Part shown: in pieces, positions 8,300-15,548 of the stretch
Position numbering within the stretch: position 1 is the stretch's first letter
How the letters are laid out: the number at the start of each line of letters is the position of its first letter
Assembly (NCBI GenBank): GCA_017468115.1
Contig: JAFUJS010000021.1
Coordinates: 1 to 64,000, forward strand
Reading direction: 5' to 3'
Source of the DNA: Clostridia bacterium
GTDB taxonomy: Bacteria > Bacillota_A > Clostridia > Oscillospirales > CAG-272
Length of the DNA: 64,000 nt
Translations under genes and position numbers: made by a program
Notes under the pieces: model-generated
Database searches by the model: none
The model's input: only the letters and a program-made list of their open reading frames with translations
What the model was told of the DNA's origin: nothing

Positions 8300-9760
8300 T
8301 TAGTTGTTGGATGAAAAAGCAAACGACAGCCTGTTGTAATAGTCGTATTGGTCAATTATTCGGATCGAAGATACACTTCCATCGTTATTAAGACCGATAT
8401 AAATGTCATTTTCTCCATAAGAGCAATAAAACTCTTCGTAATATGGGTCATATTCAAAGCGGTTTACAATATCAACATAGTCAAGATATGGCACATATTC
8501 GTTTAATACGTCGGTAGCATCGCCAACAGCCATATAATCTCCGTCATAGTAAAGGTAAACTATGTTTTCGGTTATCATGTACGAAACGCCGCTTTCGGTG
8601 ATGTAAATTGTGCCGTCCTCGTCAATTTCAACCTCGTAAAGAGGATTGCCGTAATAGTCGTATGCGCAAGCATAGGTGCTTGAAAAATCAAGATGCTGTG
8701 CTTTTAGCTCTGTAATTGGCTCGTCAGTGCTTCCGGAGCTATCTCCGCTATTGCCGGAATCATCTCCGTCGTCGCCTGTGCCGTCTCCACTACCACTATC
8801 CGGATCGGAATAATCCGGGTCAGAGTAGTCAGGGTCAGAGTAGTCAGGGTCAGAGTAGTCAGGGTCAGAATAATCCGGGTCGGAGTAGTCAGGGTCGGAG
8901 TAGTCAGGGTCGGAGTAATCTGGCTCCTCTTCCTCATATGGGAAAAACGCTGATCCGGTGCCTGTGAATTCAAATTTTGAGCTGTAACGAAGCGTATATT
9001 TATCAATATATTCAAAGACTTGAACAGTATCCGAATCCTCTTGGTAAAGCAACAAAACCTTGTCGAAAGCAATCTTTTCCGAAAATACTTTAAGCCAATC
9101 GCGGTTTACATAACGAAACATGTACTCTTCTACCTCGCCATTAGAGGAAAATATTGCTGTGCCGTCTTGGTTAAAGGTTACATAGGTGTTGCTGCTATAG
9201 GTATATGTGGTATAGTAGTCTCGTGGGTCGTTTACCTTTTCTTCAAGATAAATTCTTTTCTTTGATAGCTTTGTGTCGTTATCGTTTAGATAAAAGCTTG
9301 AGCCGTCAAGCCAGAAGGTCACAGCCCTTTCGTCGTTTGTCTTGGCGATAATAGCATCCTTGCCCTCGTAGTCCTCGTTTGCAATTATTGATTGAGCAAC
9401 GTCTGCAGAAAGAAGCTTATAATTGTCGTAGGTTGTTTCTGAATAGCTGGTTTTAATGCCGTTATCAAGGGAAAGGGTGCAACCATCCTCGCTAACCACA
9501 AATTTATATAATGTATAATCATTAAAGCCGTAATATGTGCCGTAATAATCGCTTGCGTCTAATGCTTCGGCATTATCAAAGATAGAACCGCCTCCGCCGA
9601 AATTAAAATCGAGATTAAAATCCTTAGGCAAAAGTCCCTCGCCAACTGCAAAGGCGCAAATTAAGGATGCTACTGCTATTGCAAGGATGAGAAGGAAGAA
9701 TAAAGAAGCAATATCTTGACTCTTTTTGAAGCTTTTTTTGCTAAATGTTTTTTCTTTCAT
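8300..9760 (-). CDS. Membrane-anchored protein with an acidic PDYSD tandem repeat
   Basis: A 486-residue protein of unknown function. Residues 1-17 are Lys/Ser-rich and cytoplasmic. About 18-40 form one hydrophobic helix, so the rest is probably outside. Two similar beta-rich segments rich in Tyr, Asp and Asn (about 60-270 and 345-486) flank a repeat of eight perfect PDYSD pentapeptides, followed by a Gly/Ser/Asp linker. The segments contain SYEE/YGNPLYEVEIDEDG-like strands, and each could be a small lipocalin-like or stalk domain. It is 18 nt downstream of the zinc-ribbon gene and probably cotranscribed with it. No recognised family. Confidence 0.7.
   Translation of the reverse strand: MKEKTFSKKSFKKSQDIASLFFLLILAIAVASLICAFAVGEGLLPKDFNLDFNFGGGGSIFDNAEALDASDYYGTYYGFNDYTLYKFVVSEDGCTLSLDNGIKTSYSETTYDNYKLLSADVAQSIIANEDYEGKDAIIAKTNDERAVTFWLDGSSFYLNDNDTKLSKKRIYLEEKVNDPRDYYTTYTYSSNTYVTFNQDGTAIFSSNGEVEEYMFRYVNRDWLKVFSEKIAFDKVLLLYQEDSDTVQVFEYIDKYTLRYSSKFEFTGTGSAFFPYEEEEPDYSDPDYSDPDYSDPDYSDPDYSDPDYSDPDYSDPDYSDPDSGSGDGTGDDGDDSGNSGDSSGSTDEPITELKAQHLDFSSTYACAYDYYGNPLYEVEIDEDGTIYITESGVSYMITENIVYLYYDGDYMAVGDATDVLNEYVPYLDYVDIVNRFEYDPYYEEFYCSYGENDIYIGLNNDGSVSSIRIIDQYDYYNRLSFAFSSNN
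8801..8920 (-). repeat. Eight-copy 15-bp coding tandem repeat (PDYSD)
   Basis: Eight consecutive 15-bp units, each encoding PDYSD on the minus strand, with only a few synonymous differences between units. The unit is a multiple of three, so copy-number change alters linker length without breaking the frame. Not a CRISPR: there are no spacers. Confidence 0.92.
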
Positions 9761-9778
9761 TGTAATTTCCTCCTCTTA

Positions 9779-10489
9779 TTAAAATTCCCTTACGTCAACA
9801 CGGTTGTCCACAATTCTTCCGGTGTCTTCGTATTCGGTAAGATTTCCGCCGGATTTTTTAACCTTTTCTGTAAGGGTTTCGTAGCACTTAGGACATTCGT
9901 ATGTGTCGATATAAACGTGTGTATAGGTTATACGTGAGTGGTTTGAATACTCCATGTATTTTTCGTTTGTGCCATCCCATGCTCTGTGATGAACTCTCTT
10001 TGTACCGCATTCCGGGCAGATGTATCTTTCTCTGTAGCGGATAACCTTCCACATAATAAATGCGGAAAGGGCTTCAACAAGACCTGAAACCAAAAGAAGG
10101 ATGTTACCTGTCTTATCTGTTCCATTAAGCGTGGTGATGAGGCAGAAAACAAACACACCTGCAAATAAAAGTGTAAAAATTGTTCCTATAATAATACCCG
10201 CCTTGGAGACCTTTTTCTTTTTTGAGCCGTCGTTATCGTCATCATCATCGTAATCGCTGTATGGGCTTTCGTAAGGATGGGTGTAGGTGCCGTATGGGGA
10301 CGGCTGCGGGCTTGGTTGAGGCTCTTGCCTTGGTATCGGCTGCTGATAAACAGGCTCTTGATACGTGGGCGCAGGCTGAACAGGCGCGCTTTGCACAGGC
10401 TGTACCGGTATAGTTGTTATAGCACTACCACAGCCGTGGCAAAATTTTGCGTTTTCGGGAAGCTGTGTTCCACAATTTGAACAAAACAT
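9779..10489 (-). CDS. Zinc-ribbon membrane protein
   Basis: A 236-residue protein. An N-terminal double-CxxC zinc ribbon (CSNCG at 3-7, CHGCG at 17-21) is followed by a Pro/Gln-rich linker and an acidic DDDDD stretch with a KKKK patch. Two transmembrane helices come next, then a C-terminal CPEC...CPKC pair making a second metal site. Start set at 10489 (MFCSNCG), with AAAGGAGAG upstream; a longer frame exists to 10600 but it would cross the terminator hairpin. This zinc-ribbon plus membrane layout is common in Clostridia, function unknown. It lies 30 nt downstream of the terminator of a candidate structured RNA, so it may be under that RNA's control. Confidence 0.75.
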   Translation of the reverse strand: MFCSNCGTQLPENAKFCHGCGSAITTIPVQPVQSAPVQPAPTYQEPVYQQPIPRQEPQPSPQPSPYGTYTHPYESPYSDYDDDDDNDGSKKKKVSKAGIIIGTIFTLLFAGVFVFCLITTLNGTDKTGNILLLVSGLVEALSAFIMWKVIRYRERYICPECGTKRVHHRAWDGTNEKYMEYSNHSRITYTHVYIDTYECPKCYETLTEKVKKSGGNLTEYEDTGRIVDNRVDVREF

Positions 10490-10518
10490 TTGTGTCTCTC
10501 CTTTTAATAAAAATGTAG

Positions 10519-10553
10519 AAAATAAAAAGTGCGCCAACCGAGGTTGAGCGCAC
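10519..10553 (-). terminator. Terminator of the structured RNA, or attenuator of the zinc-ribbon gene
   Basis: On the minus strand GTGCGC-T-CAACC pairs with GGTTG-GCGCAC, followed by TTTTTATTTT. A very stable hairpin 30 nt before the zinc-ribbon start codon. It either ends the small RNA at 10733-10554 or works as a read-through control point. Confidence 0.8.
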
Positions 10554-10733
10554 CGAAAACGCAGAACCCCAATTGTCGCCAAACAAACTCTAAACAGCAT
10601 GGGAAAACATACTATCAGCAGGGATACTACATTTTACACAAATGTTATTACTTGCTGATAGTATAGGCAAAAAAGGGTATAGTTATCCCTAAATAAAAAA
10701 ATACCCATAGCTGTAATATTAAGTTTGTTTGGC
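10519..10733 (-). ncRNA. Candidate structured small RNA or cis-leader, about 215 nt
   Basis: Nested exact pairings lie between a strong promoter and a strong terminator, all on the minus strand. The outer stem is 12 bp (10722-10733 with 10578-10589). The second stem is 10 bp with one bulge (10704-10714 with 10594-10603). The apical stem is 12 bp (10653-10664 with 10609-10620) and is capped by an ACAUU/AAUGU stem. The predicted start, 7 nt below the -10 box, falls on the first paired base (10733). The layout of closing stem, large internal bubble and long apical hairpin recalls 6S RNA, but the bubble is lopsided, so this is only an analogy. An alternative GGGUAU/AUACCC hairpin followed by six U uses bases of the second stem and could act as a switch. 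No protein-coding frame is evident. Confidence 0.62.
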
Positions 10734-10739
10734 AAGGCT

Positions 10740-10768
10740 ATTATACCATATTTTATATTGTTTGTAAA
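10740..10768 (-). promoter_or_regulatory. Promoter of the structured RNA
   Basis: Minus strand TTTACA (10763-10768), 17-bp spacer, TATAAT (10740-10745). Close to consensus. Confidence 0.78.
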
Positions 10769-10778
10769 GAACCTTTTT

Positions 10779-10806
10779 TTATGCACAGCTTTGGCTGTGC
10801 TTTTTT
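10779..10806 (+). terminator. Plus-strand terminator hairpin
   Basis: GCACAGC/GCTGTGC stem with a short T-rich loop and TTTTTT after it. No plus-strand gene lies directly upstream, so it probably insulates the tail-like cassette or is left over from an older arrangement. Confidence 0.6.
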
Positions 10807-10825
10807 ATTTCGCAAGGGTCAAAAC

Positions 10826-10845
10826 TGTACCGTTTGGTACCGGTT
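10826..10845. promoter_or_regulatory. Overlapping dyads (GTACC-GTTT-GGTAC, ACCGTTTGGTACCGGT) before the tail-like cassette
   Basis: GTACCGTTTGGTAC is a 5-bp dyad about 60 bp before the first cassette gene at 10900. No convincing sigma-A promoter could be placed nearby. A regulator-bound or alternative-sigma start for the cassette is possible; this is inference. Confidence 0.3.
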
Positions 10846-10899
10846 TTTCTGTGCAACAATAATAGTGCGGAATACAAAGCGGGTCAACTCTTAAGGTAG

Positions 10900-11217
10900 A
10901 TGAAAAAGCAAATCACAGCCGAGGTTGAGGACGAGAAAAAACCAAAAAAAGAGGTGGGGGTGGAGCCACCCACCTTTTTAGATACTCTTGAAAAAATGCT
11001 GGGTCGAGCCGTCCCGACGGAGCTTTTGCCCGAGAGTATTAAGGCTTCAATGCCAAACGGCACAGCCACCTATCAGGAGGCTGTGCTGATGGCGATGATA
11101 ATCAAGGCTATGGGTGGGGACACCCAAGCCTCGGTTTATCTGAGGGATACCTCAGGCAACAAGCTAAAGGACGGCGCAAGGGTAAGGACGGCTAAAAAGC
11201 GCTTTGAGGATTTTTAG
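10900..11217 (+). CDS. Small phage-type protein, terminase-small-subunit-like
   Basis: A 105-residue soluble protein with a charged N terminus (EVEDEKKPKKE). The helical segment ATYQEAVLMAMIIKAMGGDTQASVYLRDTSG resembles proteins near phage packaging genes, in which a KALxGDxxAxxxIRDTxGEKP-like segment recurs (quoted in part: GDTQASVYLRDTSG). It opens the 10.9-19.0 kb cassette. RBS is weak (AAGG). No large terminase gene follows, so it cannot act in packaging by itself here. Assignment rests on that one motif. Confidence 0.5.
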   Translation: MKKQITAEVEDEKKPKKEVGVEPPTFLDTLEKMLGRAVPTELLPESIKASMPNGTATYQEAVLMAMIIKAMGGDTQASVYLRDTSGNKLKDGARVRTAKKRFEDF

Positions 11218-11235
11218 CCGCAGGAAAGGAGAAAA

Positions 11236-11862
11236 ATGAAAGCAGGACAAGTAAAACTTGACAGCCTGATGCTTATGTACCCCGAGGCAAGGCTACCGAC
11301 AGGTAGCGAGGGGCAAAGCCTTACGGACATAATTTATCAGCTGAAATCAAACAAAAGCCTTGCCGAATTTATCGTTGCCTCTGTGGGCGCAATCAACAGG
11401 GGCATTACATATCTTGAGGCAAGGGGCTTTGGCAAAATCAGGTGTCGGCTTATTTCTCTTAAGGAAACAGAGCCGCACAGCAGAGGCAGAGTCAAGCTAA
11501 GCCTGAACGACCAAAGGCTTCTTGTGGTAGAGGCAGTTTATGCGCTTGTGGGCGGAGAAAGGGTAATGATCCCCTTCGAGCTTTGCCCCGACCTTGTCTT
11601 TGAGGGCGGCTACTGTGAGTATGAAATCAAGTACAGAGAAAGCATACCGAGAATAAGCCAGCTGACCTCTGACGACAAGGAGCTGGAGCTATGGGACGGG
11701 CTTGCCGCATTGCTTCCTTACTTTGTAAAGAGCGAGCTTCTTTCAAACGAGGATGCCGAGGAAGCTAAAAGAGCAAGAGAGGAATTTGAAAAAGGAGTTT
11801 TTGAATATGAGTACCTTTTAGGCGGTGGGGAGCCAAAGGAAACCATATACAAGCATTTTTAA
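11236..11862 (+). CDS. Phage-like structural protein, possible neck/head-tail connector
   Basis: A 208-residue protein with an AGGAAAGGAG RBS. The N-terminal part is helical. The middle has beta-type text ending in a helix-rich tail: LELWDGLAALLPYFVKSELL, then a run of Glu/Ala/Arg. That C-terminal helical pair resembles the neck or connector proteins of short-tailed phages, where a similar helix pair follows a beta region. It has no enzymatic motif. Three nt from the next gene. Family call is tentative. Confidence 0.4.
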   Translation: MKAGQVKLDSLMLMYPEARLPTGSEGQSLTDIIYQLKSNKSLAEFIVASVGAINRGITYLEARGFGKIRCRLISLKETEPHSRGRVKLSLNDQRLLVVEAVYALVGGERVMIPFELCPDLVFEGGYCEYEIKYRESIPRISQLTSDDKELELWDGLAALLPYFVKSELLSNEDAEEAKRAREEFEKGVFEYEYLLGGGEPKETIYKHF

Positions 11863-11865
11863 GCT

Positions 11866-14367
11866 ATGGAAAGAAAAATTCTTAAGTTGGACTTAAATCT
11901 GGGGCTTGAAAATGAAAACAACGGCTCCCTTACCCGAGCCTCTTTTCTCAAAAATATTATTTTGAAAAACGGCGCAAGCTGCAAGCGCCCCGGCTGGGAC
12001 GTAATCGGACAGCTGAAGGACGAGGATGGAGAGCTGAAAATAAACGGCATCTTCCCCTTTGTGGAAAACGGGCAAGAGGAATTAATCGTCCATGCAGGCA
12101 CAAGGCTGTATAAATGCGCCAAGGACCTTTCGGAAATAAAGGAAATTGCACATGAGGGCTTTTCTATACAGGACCAACGCTCCCAAGGAGTTATTATTGA
12201 TAACAGGCTTTGGCTTTTCGGTGTTGGGGTGCCCCTTGCCTACGATGGGGAGCTTAGCTTGGCGGTAGACGGAGAAAAAAGCTACGTGCCGACAACAAGG
12301 GTGGGCATTACCGATATATATAGTGGAGATATGTATAAGGACCTAGAAAAGCCCAACCTTCTTACCACGAAAAGAAAAAACAGGGCCTTAGGCAAGGACA
12401 CCTATCGCACCCTGGAAAAAAGCCCTGTTATCAGCCTTGACGGGGACATTTTGTGGGGTAAGCCCATTGACGTTGAGGTAAGGCTCAGGGTAAGAGCGTA
12501 CGGAGACGGTGTTAACGAAAACACCTCAATATATCGAGGCGTAAACCGTGAGGGAAAGGAGCAAAATATGGTGGTAGTGGCAAGCTTCCACCTTGACAGC
12601 GCAAGCCTTGGCGCAACCATAAAGCCCAGCGGTCCCTTGTATGACGAGATGGGCGATGAGGTTACAATAAAATTCGAGGACGAGACCCACTACACCTACG
12701 ATACTCTGCCCTGGTACATAAGAATCACGGGCAAAAGACAGCTTACCTTCGATTTTGATGCTCCAACACCCACAAATGGGGTAGACAACATTGAAATTAC
12801 CTTTCATTCACAAAGTGAGGAATGGGACCTTTCAAAAATCCGATTAGGCGTTGTAACCACCACCGAGTCGGGACAGGATGTGGCAGTTTTAGTCTGTGGC
12901 GACAATCTGATTAGATACACCGACTACGAAAAGGGAATGGCGTATATTCCAACTGCAAACCTATTGCAAATAGGAAGCGGTGCGCAAATTTCCGCAATCG
13001 TGCCTGTGGCAGGCGGCTACCTTGGGGTGTTTACAGAAAACGGCTTTTACAAGATTAAGCTACCGGGAGGTAGTGAAAAGAGCATAAGCGCCTACAAGTC
13101 CACCGACAAGGTGGGCGCACTTTCCCAATGGTGCTGTATGACAGTAGACAGCGACACCGTGGTTCTTACCTCTAGTGGGGTCTATGGCGTTAAAACAGGG
13201 GAAAACGACGAAATAGTAAGCCAGCTATACAACCGTGGCACAAGAATAGATAATATTCTAAATACCTTTTCAAGAGAGCAGCTTAAAGGTGCTGTGGCAG
13301 CGGAGCATCAGGGCAGGCTCTACCTATTTATAGATGGCAACGTGCTTGTGGCGGACAGCCAAAAAAGAAGCACAAGAAAGGGGCTTGGCAGCGCCGCCTT
13401 TGAATACGAATGGTGGCTTTGGGACACTTGCCCTGCGAGGGTGGCTGTGTCAGCCTATAACAAACTCTATATGGGCAGAGAGGACGGCACAATTGCCACT
13501 TTTGAAAGTCAAGGGGCAGACACCCACAAAAGGCGCTTTAGCGAGGAAGCATTAACCCTTGCCTTTTCTCACGACGAGGCGGACAGGAGCGTATATGTAG
13601 CAAGCGACCAGCCCCAAAATGGCACAGAGGCTAGGGTCAGCCCCCACAGAAGAAGGGTGGCGGAGGGCATAAAGTACCTTGAACAGGGTCTTTATTCCAT
13701 TCCCAAGGACCAGCTTTTTGACAAAAACGGAGCATTAAGGGTCTTTGAAGGGGACTACTATATTTGCAAGAAGGCAGGGGCAATCATAGAGCAAATCAAG
13801 GTCCTTCAGGTAGACCCACAGGCGTGCACCTTAAAATGCGAGGCAAGGTTCACAGGGGAAAACGGCTACCTGTACGTGCCCTGCGACGAAAAAACCGTCT
13901 ACACGGTAAAAAGAGAGACAGAGGGCTTTAGCCTTTGGCTGGGAAGCGAGGGCGCTGTGCTCAAGGGCGACAGCCTTGTATTTACCCTTAACGAGGTAAG
14001 GGAGATTGAGTGCGAAATTGTGTCCTGCCCAATCAGCCTTGGAGAGCCGATTTTTAGAAAAAACCTTTGGGGAGTGTACGTAAAGCCCACAAAAAGCACC
14101 ACAGGCGAGGTGGAAGTTGAGATAGAAACCCTGCGTGGAAAAAGCAAGGAGGTCCTAAGGCTGGACACCGCCCTCGATTTTGAGGAACTTGACCTTGGCT
14201 CCCTTGCCTTCGGGGGCAGCTTTGACCGAGCTGTGTATGTGCCCTTTTTTGAAAGAGGGGTAAGCTATCTTACCCTTACACTAAGGTCAAGGGGCAAGGA
14301 CGACTTCGGCATAGAAGCGGTATATCTTTGCTACACCCAAGGAAAGAAACACAAAGGAGAAGGATAA
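11866..14367 (+). CDS. Large phage-tail/stabilisation-like structural protein
   Basis: An 833-residue, beta-rich protein. The opening pattern (LTRASFLKNIILKNGASCKRPGWDVIGQL, then a short FPF...LIVHAGTRLYKC blade) resembles tail tubular or stabilisation proteins of podovirus-type phages. Those start with a NG...RPG..... segment and continue as beta-propeller-like blades (here RPGWDVIG, HAGTRLYKC, DNRLWLFGVG). The middle includes GGYLGVFTENGFYKI and DGNVLVADSQ blades. No signal peptide or membrane helix. The stop overlaps the next ATG (TAATG). Codon usage looks like that of the host genes around it. Confidence 0.5.
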   Translation: MERKILKLDLNLGLENENNGSLTRASFLKNIILKNGASCKRPGWDVIGQLKDEDGELKINGIFPFVENGQEELIVHAGTRLYKCAKDLSEIKEIAHEGFSIQDQRSQGVIIDNRLWLFGVGVPLAYDGELSLAVDGEKSYVPTTRVGITDIYSGDMYKDLEKPNLLTTKRKNRALGKDTYRTLEKSPVISLDGDILWGKPIDVEVRLRVRAYGDGVNENTSIYRGVNREGKEQNMVVVASFHLDSASLGATIKPSGPLYDEMGDEVTIKFEDETHYTYDTLPWYIRITGKRQLTFDFDAPTPTNGVDNIEITFHSQSEEWDLSKIRLGVVTTTESGQDVAVLVCGDNLIRYTDYEKGMAYIPTANLLQIGSGAQISAIVPVAGGYLGVFTENGFYKIKLPGGSEKSISAYKSTDKVGALSQWCCMTVDSDTVVLTSSGVYGVKTGENDEIVSQLYNRGTRIDNILNTFSREQLKGAVAAEHQGRLYLFIDGNVLVADSQKRSTRKGLGSAAFEYEWWLWDTCPARVAVSAYNKLYMGREDGTIATFESQGADTHKRRFSEEALTLAFSHDEADRSVYVASDQPQNGTEARVSPHRRRVAEGIKYLEQGLYSIPKDQLFDKNGALRVFEGDYYICKKAGAIIEQIKVLQVDPQACTLKCEARFTGENGYLYVPCDEKTVYTVKRETEGFSLWLGSEGAVLKGDSLVFTLNEVREIECEIVSCPISLGEPIFRKNLWGVYVKPTKSTTGEVEVEIETLRGKSKEVLRLDTALDFEELDLGSLAFGGSFDRAVYVPFFERGVSYLTLTLRSRGKDDFGIEAVYLCYTQGKKHKGEG

Positions 14368-15548
14368 TGGAAGAAAAATTCCTGTTAACCGACGAGGAAA
14401 TTAATGAGGCGCTTCTTCGTTCACCATATTCGCTCCCAAGCTCCCCTTCGGAGCAGGGGCTAAGCGCCTCAACAATCAAAAAATTCTTTTACGACTTTAT
14501 ATTCAGCCTTGGAAAAAGCATCAACCTGCACCTTGCCGACCTGGGGGCAGAGCTTGCCAAGCAGGCGAGCAAGGACTCGGAGCTTGAGGGGGCGCTCGGC
14601 TCTCACGACATATCAGCTCTTGCGCATCAAAGCTTAATCACTGAGCTAAGAGGGCTTATTTCAAATCTTGAAAAAGCTCACACAGTTCACGAGGCTGATC
14701 CACAGGCGCACAGCTCTTGTATAGTGGCACAGGTGGCATCTCATAACAGTAGCACCACCGCCCACGCAGATATCCGTCAGCTTGCAAGCGATAGCGGACT
14801 TCTTGCACAAAGGGCACTGAATTTAGCCTCAGGAAAGAGCAAGGTGATACCCGTTGAAGCGAGAGAGGATATGCTGGAGTACATTCAGCAAAATCAGCTT
14901 TTTGTGGGGGACGTGTTTATTTTAGAGGAAAAAAACACGCCGGACTTTACTTATTTTGGCACGGTAGATGACTCCTATGTCGACAGCGAAATAGCCAAGG
15001 GCGCAATACTTATAGACTACGACAAGGTTGCCACCTCGCAGGTGGATCTTGCGGCAGGCTGCGTTTATATTTTTGAGGGCAAAAAGCTTGTTGCCTCGGA
15101 AAGTGGCTTTGATATTTCTCTCCTTGCAAAGCAAGAGGAGCTAAACAGAGTAGCCGCACAGCTTGATGAGCTTTCAACTCAGCTGGAGGCAACGCTATCG
15201 GAAATAGATACGGAGCTGACAAAAAAGGAAGAGGCACTTGCCTATGTGGAAAGCAGTGAGGAAAACCCCTTAATCGAAAGTGGTAAGGAATATAGCCTGG
15301 GCTTAAGGGCAAGCTTGTCTTTTAAGCTGCCTGAGGAAATAGATACGGGCTATTTTGCAATAGTTAGCTTCAGAACAGGAGCAGAGGAAGCAAGCTTTTT
15401 GGCGCCTGAGGGTGCTTTAATCTCCGGTGATGATTGCCAAGAGGGAACATTTGTGCCACAGACTTCAAGACTGTATGAGCTTAGCATAAAAAGTGTTTCG
15501 GGCATACCTGTCATCAGAGTTGCGGGGGCTGACTACGAGGTGATTTAA
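14367..15548 (+). CDS. Tail-fibre-like coiled-coil protein with His-rich repeats
   Basis: A 393-residue protein. After an N-terminal helix it has three related segments: SHDISALAHQSLI, VHEADPQAHSSCI and SHNSSTTAHADIRQ. These follow the H-(N/D/E)-x(4)-AH pattern seen in phage tail fibres with AHADIR motifs. About 230-300 is a strong coiled coil (KQEELNRVAAQLDELSTQLE...). The C terminus is beta-rich. Start at 14367 (TAATG overlap, GGAGAAGG upstream) rather than 14328. Suggests a trimeric, metal-stapled fibre or baseplate part. Confidence 0.52.
   Translation: MEEKFLLTDEEINEALLRSPYSLPSSPSEQGLSASTIKKFFYDFIFSLGKSINLHLADLGAELAKQASKDSELEGALGSHDISALAHQSLITELRGLISNLEKAHTVHEADPQAHSSCIVAQVASHNSSTTAHADIRQLASDSGLLAQRALNLASGKSKVIPVEAREDMLEYIQQNQLFVGDVFILEEKNTPDFTYFGTVDDSYVDSEIAKGAILIDYDKVATSQVDLAAGCVYIFEGKKLVASESGFDISLLAKQEELNRVAAQLDELSTQLEATLSEIDTELTKKEEALAYVESSEENPLIESGKEYSLGLRASLSFKLPEEIDTGYFAIVSFRTGAEEASFLAPEGALISGDDCQEGTFVPQTSRLYELSIKSVSGIPVIRVAGADYEVI

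Noticed and set aside
8801..8920. CRISPR-like regular repeats
   Set aside because: Units are contiguous 15-mers with no spacers and translate as PDYSD in a real gene.
10501..10600. Upstream extension of the zinc-ribbon gene to 10600
   Set aside because: It would translate through the terminator hairpin; the CSNCG start has a strong RBS.
10578..10733. Terminal inverted repeats of a MITE
   Set aside because: No flanking target duplication, and promoter and terminator fit an RNA gene better. Still possible.
10519..10733. T-box leader
   Set aside because: The conserved T-box antiterminator word and tRNA-specifier layout are not seen, and the downstream gene is not an amino-acid gene.
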